11,359 nucleotides of DNA from a bacterium (lineage in GTDB: Bacteria; Coprothermobacterota; Coprothermobacteria; Coprothermobacterales; JAADFF01), in NCBI GenBank assembly GCA_027063755.1, contig JAMORD010000041.1, positions 1 through 11,359 of the forward strand, written 5' to 3'. Within the stretch, counting starts at the first letter, position 1; every line of letters begins with the position of its first letter. Below the pieces are notes generated by a model. That model worked only from the letters and a program-made list of their open reading frames with translations, was not told the origin of the DNA and did no database searches. The position numbers and the translations under genes are program-made. Of this stretch, positions 1-7,356 are shown one piece after another.

Positions 1-936
1 AAGCACCCCATAAAAGGCAGCCTTACCAACAAGCACATCAAGTTTGCCCTCTGCAAGGGCCTCTAAAGTCTCTGGAGAACCAATATCGGCTTCTATGCCA
101 GCCCTTTGCAAGGTTTCCAATAATTTACCATCATCGGCTCCCCTTGGCAAAAATACAATGCCACCTTTGCCCATAACCTGTATAAACCTTATAACATCAT
201 CAAGCATATGAGAGCGTGTCTCATATATACCATAGATATCTTCTACATTGCGAAAACCGACAAATCTTGATGAGCGAAACGATATGCCAAACTGCTGTAT
301 TAGTCTCTTCTTCTGTCGGGGAGAGGCCTTGAATGTGGCAGATGACAAGATAATATTACCACTGGTCACATCCATGAGCCTATCTAAATTCTTGGGATTT
401 TTCATAAATGCATCCACATCATCAACAATAGATAGACCAGCCTGCCACTTTATATCAGGATAAATGACACGAAATGCCTGGGCAGTCATAATGGCAATGT
501 GAAAATCACCAGAGATAATGGCCTCTTTCGTCTTCTTATCGTAAAGAAGAATCTCCTTATCTACACCAAGTGCACGCTTCATAGCCACTATTTTTTCATA
601 TACCGTTGTGGCTAGAGCCTTTGTCGGCACAACAATAATAGCCTTTTTATCACACAGAAGGGCTTCTACAAGAGAAAATGTTGTCTTGCCTATACCCACA
701 GGACCTATGGTAATAACACTCCCCCCACGATACCTTTGGTATATCCAGTATCGCTGATATGCATTGGGCTTTCCCAATCCAATACGCCTATAGGTATCTT
801 CACGAACACGCCAGTAATCATAAAACTTTTTATCAACAACCTCTGGAGATACCTTTGTCTGATACAGTTTTTCGTCGGTTGTCAGCGTATAATCTATGTC
901 ACCTCTGAGAAAATACTCTCTCTTTTTAATCTCCAT
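1..936 (-). CDS. rgy: Reverse gyrase, helicase-like N-terminal part (partial, runs off the left edge)
   Basis: The first 312 residues of a longer protein are readable; the gene continues beyond position 1. Reverse gyrase couples an SF2 helicase-like module to a type IA topoisomerase to introduce positive supercoils. Visible motifs are a Q-motif-like YQRYW (residues 60-64), Walker A GPVGIGKTTF (78-87), the family-typical DDVDAFMK (172-179) followed by NPKNLDRLM, the SAT motif (199-201), and DVLVGKAAFYG (300-310), matching the reverse-gyrase 'L(I/V)G.A.YYG' stretch. The start at 936 has AAGGAGGG seven bases upstream; an ATG at 941 is out of frame. Odd points: there is no N-terminal Cys4 zinc finger, Walker A has V where APTGVGKTT is usual, and only about ten residues separate NLDRLM from SSAT, where the family carries a longer insert. 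The topoisomerase half is not visible, so a split gene or another SF2 helicase remains possible. Confidence 0.8.
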   Translation of the reverse strand, partial: MEIKKREYFLRGDIDYTLTTDEKLYQTKVSPEVVDKKFYDYWRVREDTYRRIGLGKPNAYQRYWIYQRYRGGSVITIGPVGIGKTTFSLVEALLCDKKAIIVVPTKALATTVYEKIVAMKRALGVDKEILLYDKKTKEAIISGDFHIAIMTAQAFRVIYPDIKWQAGLSIVDDVDAFMKNPKNLDRLMDVTSGNIILSSATFKASPRQKKRLIQQFGISFRSSRFVGFRNVEDIYGIYETRSHMLDDVIRFIQVMGKGGIVFLPRGADDGKLLETLQRAGIEADIGSPETLEALAEGKLDVLVGKAAFYGVL

Positions 937-1000
937 AGCATGCCCTCCTTATATCTTCTTCATATAGCATACCAAGGAGGAGAGCAACATATTCAAATAG

Positions 1001-1024
1001 AAAAGGGGACACATAGATGCCCCC
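1001..1024 (-). terminator. Rho-independent terminator of the rubrerythrin gene
   Basis: Read on the minus strand, GGGGGCAT pairs with ATGTGTCCCC-side bases to form an 8-bp stem (two G-U pairs) around a CTAT loop, followed directly by TTTT. It lies 21 bases past the rubrerythrin stop and before the reverse gyrase start, so it should separate the two genes. Confidence 0.65.
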
Positions 1025-1044
1025 ATCACCCTCTATAGAAGTAA

Positions 1045-1548
1045 TTAAAATTCTACAAATTTCTCACCAGGCACACCACAGACAGGACATCTAACAGGCG
1101 CCTTCTCCTCCACAGTATAACCGCACACAGGACAAATATAAATCTTCTTTGCGGGATAATCTTCCCCCTTCTCAAGTAGCTCTTTGGCTTTTTTATACAT
1201 CTTGGCATGAATCTTCTCTGCCTCTATAGCATAGTGCATAGAGCGTACTGCGGTCTTCTCTTCCTGAAACTCTGCTGCATTTTCATAGACAGGATACATC
1301 TCCTCAATCTCAAATGTCTCTCCATCAATACCAGCCTGCACATTTTCTTCCAGTGAACCTATCTTTCCCAGAACCATAAAATGATTACGGGCATGCACAA
1401 ACTCTGCATGTGCTATAGCTCTAAACAGTTTAGCAAGGCCAGGCTTACCCTGTCTTTCTGCCTCTTCGGCAAAGATAAGATACTTCATGTGGGCCATAGA
1501 CTCACCGGCAAATGCATCTTCTAAAAACTTCTTTGTCATCTCACGCAT
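1045..1548 (-). CDS. rbr: Rubrerythrin (diiron peroxidase with C-terminal rubredoxin domain)
   Basis: This 167-residue protein should reduce hydrogen peroxide in the cytoplasm of an anaerobe, using electrons passed through its rubredoxin centre. The ferritin-like four-helix part (about 1-130) shows E16 in AGESMAHMKY, E49-x-x-H52 in AEFVHA, acidic residues around 93-97, and E111-x-x-H114, the expected diiron ligand pattern. The C-terminal rubredoxin-like knuckle has C139-x2-C142 and C154-x2-C157. The reading frame extends upstream to 1611, but the ATG at 1548 is chosen because GAGAGGGGG precedes it and because the family starts close before the first helix. A TATAAT box lies at 1585-1590, and a terminator follows the gene. 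It is transcribed divergently from the MFS gene. Length is slightly short for the family but complete. Confidence 0.95.
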   Translation of the reverse strand: MREMTKKFLEDAFAGESMAHMKYLIFAEEAERQGKPGLAKLFRAIAHAEFVHARNHFMVLGKIGSLEENVQAGIDGETFEIEEMYPVYENAAEFQEEKTAVRSMHYAIEAEKIHAKMYKKAKELLEKGEDYPAKKIYICPVCGYTVEEKAPVRCPVCGVPGEKFVEF

Positions 1549-1584
1549 AACATATCCCCCTCTCTGGAAATCATTGGTAAGTTC

Positions 1585-1590
1585 ATTATA
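1585..1590 (-). promoter_or_regulatory. Candidate -10 box of the rubrerythrin promoter
   Basis: A perfect TATAAT reads on the minus strand about 37 bases before the chosen rubrerythrin start. No convincing -35 hexamer lies 16-18 bp upstream, so an activator or a weak -35 is possible. I saw no clear PerR-like inverted repeat. Confidence 0.5.
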
Positions 1591-1610
1591 CAGGCTAATC
1601 ACAAACAACA

Positions 1611-1639
1611 TTGATAGGCTACCTGTTGTCTGCTACAAT
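1611..1639 (+). promoter_or_regulatory. Sigma70-type promoter for the MFS gene
   Basis: TTGATA (1611-1616) and TACAAT (1634-1639) are separated by exactly 17 bp, each one mismatch from consensus or close to it. Transcription would start near 1646, leaving a leader of about 23 bases that contains the GGGGAGGGGG ribosome binding site at 1653-1662. Confidence 0.8.
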
Positions 1640-1668
1640 ATCGTGAAATATTGGGGAGGGGGACAGGT

Positions 1669-2775
1669 ATGCTTTGGAGTGTAACGGCATTTCATTTTCT
1701 TGTAGATTTCTTTGGAGCATTTTTCAAACCGTTAGGACCACTATTTACCCAAATGCTTGGCATTAGCACACGCGATTTTGCCACACTACTGACAACTGTT
1801 GGCGGTATAGCAGCACTAACACAGATATTATGGGGCATACTGGCAGATAGATGTCGCCGTGAAGGAATACTCGTCACCGCTATTGTGCTATTTGAGATAT
1901 TGGCTGTATCTATGATTGGATTTGTCAAATCATTTATCATGTTAGGGATACTTGTTCTCATAGTTCGCATCGCCAATTCGGCATTCCACCCAATGGGAGC
2001 CAGCATAGCAGGACATGAAAGAAAAAGCACTAAGATAGCAATCTTCTCTATTATGGGTGGATTGGGTGCCGCTATAGCACCTGCCCTCATCACATGGTAT
2101 GTAGGCCACTTTGGTATAGGCAAGGTATGGATTCTCGGAGCCATAGGGGGAACATTGGCACTCTTATTAGCTATACCACTGTGGACATTCACCAAAGAAA
2201 CAGTATCCCATGTCGTTATACCATCTATGTCCCTATGGAAAATGCTAACCGGTGTGTTTCTTGTTGTCAGTCTTCGCTCATTCATCATGGAAATATTCCA
2301 TACATATCTACCATTTTATGTTGAGCTAAAGGGAGGCTCTATACTCTTAGGTGGTATAACATTGACACTGGGTATGCTTCTGGGAACCATTACAAACTAT
2401 TTTGGTGCATATTACAGAGATAAAAAGGGCATACAGTTTGTCAATCTTGTGGCATTTAGTGGCATGGCTATATTTGGCCTGCTTTTCTATATAACAAATA
2501 ACGATATTGTTAGAACCGTGGCATTCATTCTCTTTGATGCATCGGCATTTTTCTCCATGTCAGCAAACCTTGTTGAGGCACAATTTTTACTGCCTGAAAA
2601 CAAGGGCTTTGCATCCAGCATAGCCATGGGATTCTCATGGGCTATAGGTCAGTTTCTTGCCAGTGGATATGCTTCTATATTTGGCAACAATATTTCATTC
2701 ATGATACTCAGCATGGTCATATTAAGTTTCCTGATGGTGCCAATATCTGGTATCATGAAAAAGATATCTATATAA
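1669..2775 (+). CDS. MFS transporter, fosmidomycin-resistance (Fsr) type
   Basis: This 368-residue integral membrane protein has about eleven or twelve hydrophobic segments and should be a proton-coupled exporter of the major facilitator superfamily. The loop between helices 2 and 3 carries WGILADRCRR (55-64), a form of the MFS 'G..aDr.grr' motif. AFHPMGASIAG (105-115) contains the F-H-P-x-G signature typical of Fsr-like drug exporters. Positive charges follow in the cytoplasmic loops. The ATG at 1669 is preferred to a TTG at 1651 because the latter would place the G-rich ribosome binding site (1653-1662) inside the coding region. The gene has its own sigma70-like promoter and is followed after 25 bp by the hydrolase gene, so they may be co-transcribed. 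The substrate cannot be told from sequence. Confidence 0.9.
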   Translation: MLWSVTAFHFLVDFFGAFFKPLGPLFTQMLGISTRDFATLLTTVGGIAALTQILWGILADRCRREGILVTAIVLFEILAVSMIGFVKSFIMLGILVLIVRIANSAFHPMGASIAGHERKSTKIAIFSIMGGLGAAIAPALITWYVGHFGIGKVWILGAIGGTLALLLAIPLWTFTKETVSHVVIPSMSLWKMLTGVFLVVSLRSFIMEIFHTYLPFYVELKGGSILLGGITLTLGMLLGTITNYFGAYYRDKKGIQFVNLVAFSGMAIFGLLFYITNNDIVRTVAFILFDASAFFSMSANLVEAQFLLPENKGFASSIAMGFSWAIGQFLASGYASIFGNNISFMILSMVILSFLMVPISGIMKKISI

Positions 2776-2800
2776 GAAGTATAAAAGAGGGTGAAAAGAA

Positions 2801-4156
2801 ATGCTTGATATAGAATTACAAGATGGAGATATTCTGGAATACAGGGTATATTCCAAACAGCTTAAAGATGAAATGATAGTATTCAGAGCATATATACACG
2901 GAGATATATCTCCAGAGTTTATAGCAAACAATACAGATATATTCACCGATTTACCAATTTCAGGCAAAGTTTTACCTAAACCATATATTATCGGCAATAT
3001 AAAGCCCTTCGCCCCAACACTTATAGAAGTACCACCAGAGGACAAACATAAATGGCAACCCGTATCATCACTTAAAGACAAAGTTGTATTTGTACTCGTT
3101 CATGGCATCAATACAGAAGAAATACTTTTATCTGATCCTGACCAATATGATATTTGGAGAACACCTTACAAATACTATATATGGGATAAAGCACATGAGC
3201 ACATTTATAAAAATATAGAAAACGCCACAATTTTGCATTACATATATCCATCATCTATGGAAAGGCTAAAAACACATGCTCAAGATCTTAGAGACAAACT
3301 TCTAAACACAGATATAGATAAAGCTAAAGCCATTTTCCTCATTGGGCATAGTATGGGCGGACTTGTCATTAGACAAACGCTTCATTGCAGTAAATGGCTT
3401 AGAGACATTACCACGCATGTATTTACCCTTAACACACCACATAGAGGTAGCCCACTGGCATCTTTAATGTTTACTCCACCGGAATTTTGGCAATGGTTAG
3501 AAAACAGAATTGATGAAGACAAACTAACATTGGTAAGAAATATTAGACTTATAGCATCATTAACAGCTCACAGTGGAGATGCTGTTATGTCGCAGGGGTA
3601 CCTTGATTTAAGATGGGATACCATGGATAAAATTAACAATTTCAAACAAATGCTATCTCCCGAAATATATAATCTCAATACAACAGAGCAATTTTCGCGT
3701 TACACATTTACAACATCAACAATCCCAAGAAAGAATATCTCCTATCCAATAAACAAAGTGGCCGAAATGGTATATCGCGATTCAAAAAACCTCATAATAC
3801 TCACCGTACTTCAAAAACTTGTTGGAACTATGGAAGATATCATAAATGAAATTCCTTGGAACGAAAACAAAGACGATGTCACTTCACCAATGAATCCAAT
3901 ATACTATACATCAAAAGATCATGTAGGTCTTATTCTCTTGCAAAAGCTTATGGAAGCCATGGGCGAGGTAATAGGAACAGGTTTATGGCAGGAAGGTGAT
4001 GGCATGGTTCCTGTATCCAGTCAAATCCCAGTGAAATATGTAGAGAATGGTTTTATCTTTGATGTATTAGGACCAATGACAGCAGATCACATAGATATCT
4101 TTACCAGCCCAAAGGTATGGTCGGCCATTGTTGAGAAGGTGAAGACATATATCTGA
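2801..4156 (+). CDS. Alpha/beta-hydrolase, lipase-like, cytoplasmic
   Basis: This 451-residue protein has the parts of a serine esterase or lipase. They are VLVHGIN (98-104, oxyanion-hole HG), the nucleophile elbow GHSMGG (182-187, Ser184), LNTPHRGSPLA (210-220), the acid region EGDGMVPVSS (398-407, Asp400) and DHIDIF (429-434, His430). The order and spacing fit a PGAP1/DUF676-like lipase fold, although the substrate is unknown. Residues 1-90 form an unassigned leading region that is also kept in the decayed neighbour, so it is probably part of the family. No signal peptide or membrane segment is seen. The ATG at 2801 has AGAGGGTG just upstream. Residues 325-406 contain two copies of a 43-residue unit. 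It follows the MFS gene by 25 bp and precedes its own pseudogene paralogue. Confidence 0.85.
   Translation: MLDIELQDGDILEYRVYSKQLKDEMIVFRAYIHGDISPEFIANNTDIFTDLPISGKVLPKPYIIGNIKPFAPTLIEVPPEDKHKWQPVSSLKDKVVFVLVHGINTEEILLSDPDQYDIWRTPYKYYIWDKAHEHIYKNIENATILHYIYPSSMERLKTHAQDLRDKLLNTDIDKAKAIFLIGHSMGGLVIRQTLHCSKWLRDITTHVFTLNTPHRGSPLASLMFTPPEFWQWLENRIDEDKLTLVRNIRLIASLTAHSGDAVMSQGYLDLRWDTMDKINNFKQMLSPEIYNLNTTEQFSRYTFTTSTIPRKNISYPINKVAEMVYRDSKNLIILTVLQKLVGTMEDIINEIPWNENKDDVTSPMNPIYYTSKDHVGLILLQKLMEAMGEVIGTGLWQEGDGMVPVSSQIPVKYVENGFIFDVLGPMTADHIDIFTSPKVWSAIVEKVKTYI
3773..4030 (+). repeat. In-frame tandem duplication of a 129-bp unit inside the hydrolase gene
   Basis: Residues 325-363 align without gaps to residues 368-406 at a constant offset of 43, with 13 of 39 identical by my count. 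Landmarks are SK (328/371), LQKL (337/380), M (344/387), W-x-E (353/396) and V (360/403). The second unit contains the catalytic region around Asp400; the first has a degenerate version, WNENKDDV. The decayed paralogue downstream has only one unit. Confidence 0.6.
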
Positions 4157-4165
4157 TAGCGATAT

Positions 4166-5313
4166 ATTAAGAGGGCAGCATTGTGTAATGGCAAAGGAAA
4201 ATCCATTTAGAAAAGAACACATCACTATCTTTAGGGCATATATAAGCGCTGACATATTTCCTAACACTACTATCTACTATTGATACCATTGATATACTAC
4301 AACGCACCACGACCGAGTCATCACTGGATACAACCTTTCAGGCAGAGATGGTTATGCTTGATTAAGACAATCTGATAGAATATCATTCCGTAAAACACTT
4401 AGAAGGTCAAGAAGTTTTTATACCCGTGCATGGTATCAATGCATCGGAAATTACTGAGGAAACTTTTACCGCAACATTTTACATAAAACATCGCAGAAAA
4501 ATTGTGCATAGCCATATAAAAAAGCACTTTCCCGATGCCACTATTCTTCATTTTCTCTACCAGCCGTCCAAGAAAATACTCAAAGAAAACGGAGATAATT
4601 TTATACACATCGTAGAGTCATTATCTCAGCTATCATATATACGACAGGTTATTGTCGTGCAGAACTCATTATCAGATATGCCATAAACAATAGCCCCATA
4701 ATAAGGGCATTACAACCTATAGTACTAACAATTAATGCTCCCCATCGGGGTACACCACTGGTATCTCTATCATTTGCACCACCTCAGTTTTGAGAATACG
4801 CCAGTGCCATATCAGGAAATACCAAAGAAGTCTTGTCAATCACTAAAGACCTGAAGCAAACATTAACACTGACATACATGACAGGAGTTGTTATGCCACC
4901 AGGGGATTAGGCTCTAAGATGGGATCATGAGCACTTTGACCAATTCCCCTCAATGGTATCCCAAAACCCTATACAACCTTAACACCAGTGACAGATATAT
5001 GAACTATATATTCTCATCATCGGTTATACCAAGACATCACAAAATAGATACTCTCAAAGCACTTATAGAAAAATATCAATACAATCCTATGACAACCCGC
5101 ATTGGGCTATTTCTATGTCACAGACTTATTACAGATATAGGTAGACTGTAAAAGTTAACAGGTGGCCAGAATCAGATGGTATCACTCCCCTCAGTAGCCA
5201 GCTACCTGTAAGAACCTATGCGTTTTATACCTATAGGACCATTTGAGGGAGACCACATAGGCATTATTCTCAAAGACAGTATGTGGGACAAAAGCCTATA
5301 TACTTTAAAACAA
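4166..5313 (+). pseudogene. Decayed tandem paralogue of the lipase-like hydrolase
   Basis: Pieces of the upstream hydrolase are recognisable in order along this stretch, but in changing frames with stops between them. ITIFRAYISADI (from about 4221) matches MIVFRAYIHGDI. EVFIPVHGIN (from 4411) matches VVFVLVHGIN, and DATILHFLY matches NATILHYIY. NAPHRGTPL (after 4704) matches NTPHRGSPL, with the following TGG now TGA at 4791. ALRWD (after 4910) matches DLRWD. LYNLNTSDRY matches IYNLNTTEQF, ESDGITPLSSQLPV matches the Asp motif, and GPFEGDHIGII matches the His motif. Stops include 4281, 4363, 4684, 4791, 4908 and 5149. The Ser elbow reads roughly VQNSLSD, so the nucleophile context is lost. A start-like ATG at 4188 with AAGAGGGC upstream remains. 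It cannot encode an active enzyme; short peptides from it are unlikely to matter. Confidence 0.88.
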
Positions 5314-5335
5314 ATGGGGGACGGTAGTCCCCCAT
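5306..5335 (-). terminator. Terminator of the coiled-coil gene
   Basis: A perfect 9-bp hairpin, ATGGGGGAC/GTCCCCCAT with a four-base loop, occupies 5314-5335. On the minus strand it is followed by TTGTTTTA, and it lies just past the stop at 5340. On the plus strand no T-run follows, so it should stop mainly minus-strand transcription; it also marks the right end of the pseudogene homology. Confidence 0.75.
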
Positions 5336-5339
5336 AACA

Positions 5340-5573
5340 TCACTCAATGTCTCCACATCTGGACTTGTATTTTTCCAGCTTCTCACGCAACATCTGAATT
5401 TCTCTTTTCAGCATACGGTTTTCTGCCTCATAACCATCAAGGGCAATTTGTGTCTGCTGCAACAGTCTTGAGGCCTCAAAATACTTAAACTTATAAGATG
5501 AGGCAAGGCTCTCAAAGTCCATAGCCATCTTACGCAGGCGTGCAACTTCTTCCTCAAGCTCCCATGTAGTCAT
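5340..5573 (-). CDS. Small coiled-coil protein of unknown function
   Basis: This 77-residue protein is almost entirely predicted helix with heptad-like spacing of leucines, for example LEEEVARLRKM near the start and NRMLKREIQMLREKLEKY near the end, separated by a Tyr/Phe/Ala-rich middle. It has no Cys-metal motif apart from a single Cys near the C-terminus, and no signal peptide or membrane segment. The gene looks real: AAGGAG precedes the ATG at 5573, a TATAAT box lies at 5615-5620, and a strong terminator follows the stop. It is divergent from the ZIP transporter gene and could be an oligomeric cytoplasmic scaffold or a partner protein, but nothing here assigns a role. Confidence 0.7.
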   Translation of the reverse strand: MTTWELEEEVARLRKMAMDFESLASSYKFKYFEASRLLQQTQIALDGYEAENRMLKREIQMLREKLEKYKSRCGDIE

Positions 5574-5614
5574 AACACATCATCTCCTTACACAGTGCTA
5601 TATCTCTAAAAATC

Positions 5615-5620
5615 ATTATA
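5615..5620 (-). promoter_or_regulatory. Candidate -10 box of the coiled-coil gene
   Basis: TATAAT on the minus strand, about 42 bases before the ATG at 5573. It overlaps the plus-strand TATAAT at 5617-5622 because ATTATAAT is self-complementary here. The -35 region is only T-rich, not consensus. Confidence 0.45.
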
Positions 5621-5622
5621 AT
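5617..5622 (+). promoter_or_regulatory. Candidate -10 box of the ZIP transporter gene
   Basis: TATAAT lies 21 bases before the GTG start at 5644. Transcription would begin near 5629 and leave only about 15 leader bases, enough for the AGAGGTGGTG ribosome binding site. No good -35 hexamer is seen 16-18 bp upstream. Confidence 0.45.
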
Positions 5623-5643
5623 ACTTAAAGAGGTGGTGAAAAA

Positions 5644-6441
5644 GTGAATATAACTGAACTTAATCCTGTGCTACTGGCATTTCTCGCCACACTATACACA
5701 TGGTTTATGACAGCACTGGGGGCCGGCGTCGTCCTGTTCTTTAGAAGTCCCAGTAGAAAATTTCTTGACATGATGCTTGGTTTTGCAGGAGGTGTAATGG
5801 TAGCAGCCAGCTTCTGGTCACTTCTTGCCCCATCTATAGAGATGTCAAAGGATATGGGACTTGTGCCTTGGATACCCCCAGCCATTGGTTTTCTACTTGG
5901 GGGAATTACACTAAGAATCATAGATATGCTTCTTCCACATCTGCATCCTTTAGAAGATGAACCAGAAGGGCCTAAAACATCATGGAGGCGTACAACGCTT
6001 CTTATTCTTGCCATTACCCTTCACAACATACCCGAGGGTTTAGCCGTTGGTGTTGGATTTGGTGCAGCAGGATCAGGCTTACCCGGTGCATCATTTACCA
6101 GTGCTATAGCGCTGGCTATAGGTATTGGTATACAAAACTTCCCTGAGGGCATGGCCGTATCAATGCCACTGCGCAGAGAGGGCTTATCTGTATGGAAAAG
6201 TTTTTGGTGGGGTCAGCTATCCGGTGTTGTGGAAATTATTGCCGGTGTTATAGGTGCATACTGGGTTTTGCATATGAGGGGGCTTCTACCATATGCACTG
6301 GCATTCGCCGCAGGTGCCATGATATATGTTGTCATTGAAGAGCTTATTCCAGAATCTCAGCGTGAAGGTTCAGATATACCCACCATAGGCTTTATGATAG
6401 GGTTTGTCATTATGATGATACTTGATGTGGCACTAGGATAA
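5644..6441 (+). CDS. ZIP family divalent metal transporter (ZupT/GufA-like)
   Basis: This 265-residue inner-membrane protein has about eight hydrophobic segments and should import divalent metals such as zinc, iron or manganese. The metal-site motifs are HNIPEG (127-132) in helix 4, QNFPEG (164-169) in helix 5, and EELIPES late in the protein. H127, E131 and E168 are probable ligands; helix 5 has Gln in the position where many ZIPs have His. The loop around residues 99-110 (HLHPLEDEPEG) is the His/acid-rich cytoplasmic loop common in the family. The GTG start at 5644 is chosen because AGAGGTGGTG precedes it and the first helix begins soon after. The gene ends at a bidirectional terminator facing the chemotaxis gene. 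Metal preference cannot be read from sequence. Confidence 0.92.
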   Translation: MNITELNPVLLAFLATLYTWFMTALGAGVVLFFRSPSRKFLDMMLGFAGGVMVAASFWSLLAPSIEMSKDMGLVPWIPPAIGFLLGGITLRIIDMLLPHLHPLEDEPEGPKTSWRRTTLLILAITLHNIPEGLAVGVGFGAAGSGLPGASFTSAIALAIGIGIQNFPEGMAVSMPLRREGLSVWKSFWWGQLSGVVEIIAGVIGAYWVLHMRGLLPYALAFAAGAMIYVVIEELIPESQREGSDIPTIGFMIGFVIMMILDVALG

Positions 6442-6450
6442 TCTTATAAA

Positions 6451-6479
6451 ATAAGGGGGCATGTGTGCCCCCTCTTATT
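6451..6479. terminator. Bidirectional terminator between the ZIP and chemotaxis genes
   Basis: AGGGGGCA (6454-6461) pairs with TGCCCCCT (6466-6473) around a TGTG loop. T-rich sequence follows on both strands: TCTTATT on the plus strand and TTATTTTAT on the minus strand. The stem sits between two convergent stops, at 6441 and 6498. Confidence 0.8.
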
Positions 6480-6497
6480 GCGGAATATAACAGCTCT

Positions 6498-7346
6498 TTA
6501 CACTTTCATCTCAGAAATCTTGTTCTGTGCTTTGGCTATAGAGGATATAACCCTCTCAATAACCTCCGTTTCTTCTCTGACTTCTTTCATAACCTCAATG
6601 GCATCATTAAGACTGGATACAATAGTTTCCAAGTCTCTTGTAGCACCTTCCATCGTATCCATAACAGCTGCCATGGTCTTCTTATTCTCCTCAAGGAAAA
6701 CAAGCATCTTCTGAGTAGCATCACTAAAGAGTTTAAACATGCTACCAACTTTCTTTACACCCTCAAGAGACTTCTTAACCTCACTCATCATGTGCTCTAC
6801 TTTTGCAGAAATGCGTTCACTGACCTCGGCAGTTTGCTTGGCAAGTTTTTGTATTTCATCGGCAACCACGGCAAATCCCTTTCCCGACTCACCGGCACGG
6901 GCCGCTTCAATGGCTGCATTAAGGGCAAGAAGTTTAGTTCGCTTGGCTATTTTCTGGATATCTTCTACCATCTCTGTAATCTCCATAAAACCCTCAAGGG
7001 CTTTCATGGTATCGTCTACAACAGCCTCCACTTCATCGGCTATACCTTCAAGAGATGTACCATATTGTCTAATCTCTTTAAGTAGGTCTTCTCCTAACTT
7101 TTCAACAGCCTCTATATTGTGAATCAGTCTATCGGTATTATCTACAAACCCATCTTGGAGCCTACCTATATCGTTTTGAATCTCATAAAACAAATCGGTC
7201 ATACGAGCCACTTTAACCTGTATTTTTTCACCACGTCTAACAAGAGCCTCATCAAATTTAGTAGTAAAAGAATGAACTACCTCAACCTTAAACATAGCAT
7301 CGGAAAACGCTCTAATAAGGTTATTTACCATTTCTTGATCTGGCAT
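6498..7346 (-). CDS. Soluble methyl-accepting chemotaxis protein
   Basis: This 282-residue protein is a cytoplasmic chemoreceptor: there is no transmembrane helix, and nearly the whole chain is coiled coil. The conserved signalling hairpin tip lies at about 138-164, with [17 protein letters not shown] then [11 protein letters not shown], which binds CheW and CheA. The first 100 residues have no recognisable PAS, GAF or CZB domain, and the C-terminus (ISEMKV) lacks a CheR/CheB-binding pentapeptide. The ATG at 7346 follows AGGTGAG. Only ten bases separate it from the stop of the ODP-type diiron gene, and the ribosome binding site sits across that stop. The two are therefore probably co-expressed, with the diiron protein likely supplying the sensory input. 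The bidirectional hairpin at 6451-6479 ends the unit. Confidence 0.92.
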   Translation of the reverse strand: MPDQEMVNNLIRAFSDAMFKVEVVHSFTTKFDEALVRRGEKIQVKVARMTDLFYEIQNDIGRLQDGFVDNTDRLIHNIEAVEKLGEDLLKEIRQYGTSLEGIADEVEAVVDDTMKALEGFMEITEMVEDIQKIAKRTKLLALNAAIEAARAGESGKGFAVVADEIQKLAKQTAEVSERISAKVEHMMSEVKKSLEGVKKVGSMFKLFSDATQKMLVFLEENKKTMAAVMDTMEGATRDLETIVSSLNDAIEVMKEVREETEVIERVISSIAKAQNKISEMKV

Positions 7347-7356
7347 AGTGGCTCAC

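Noticed and set aside
937-1000. Promoter for the reverse gyrase gene
   Set aside because: Several partial pairings such as TTGAAT or TTGCTC with TATGCT or TATGAA exist, but spacing or match is poor and no single choice is supported.
1692-2288. A 198-codon open frame on the minus strand opposite the MFS gene
   Set aside because: It is fully antisense to a clear transporter, has no ribosome binding site and no recognisable domain, and its composition follows from the opposite strand's hydrophobic codons.
4426-4686. An apparent separate 86-residue protein
   Set aside because: Its sequence aligns with the middle of the upstream hydrolase, beginning at VHGIN; it is a fragment of the pseudogene.
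4927-5151. An apparent separate 74-residue protein
   Set aside because: It matches hydrolase residues around IYNLNTTEQF and beyond, in order with the other fragments; no independent ribosome binding site is seen.
5314-5335. Plus-strand terminator for the hydrolase and pseudogene unit
   Set aside because: The hairpin is perfect, but no T-run follows on the plus strand; the T-rich side is on the minus strand, just after the coiled-coil gene.
6465-7085. A 206-codon plus-strand open frame across the chemoreceptor gene
   Set aside because: It lies opposite the conserved chemotaxis hairpin, begins inside the terminator, and shows no family motif.
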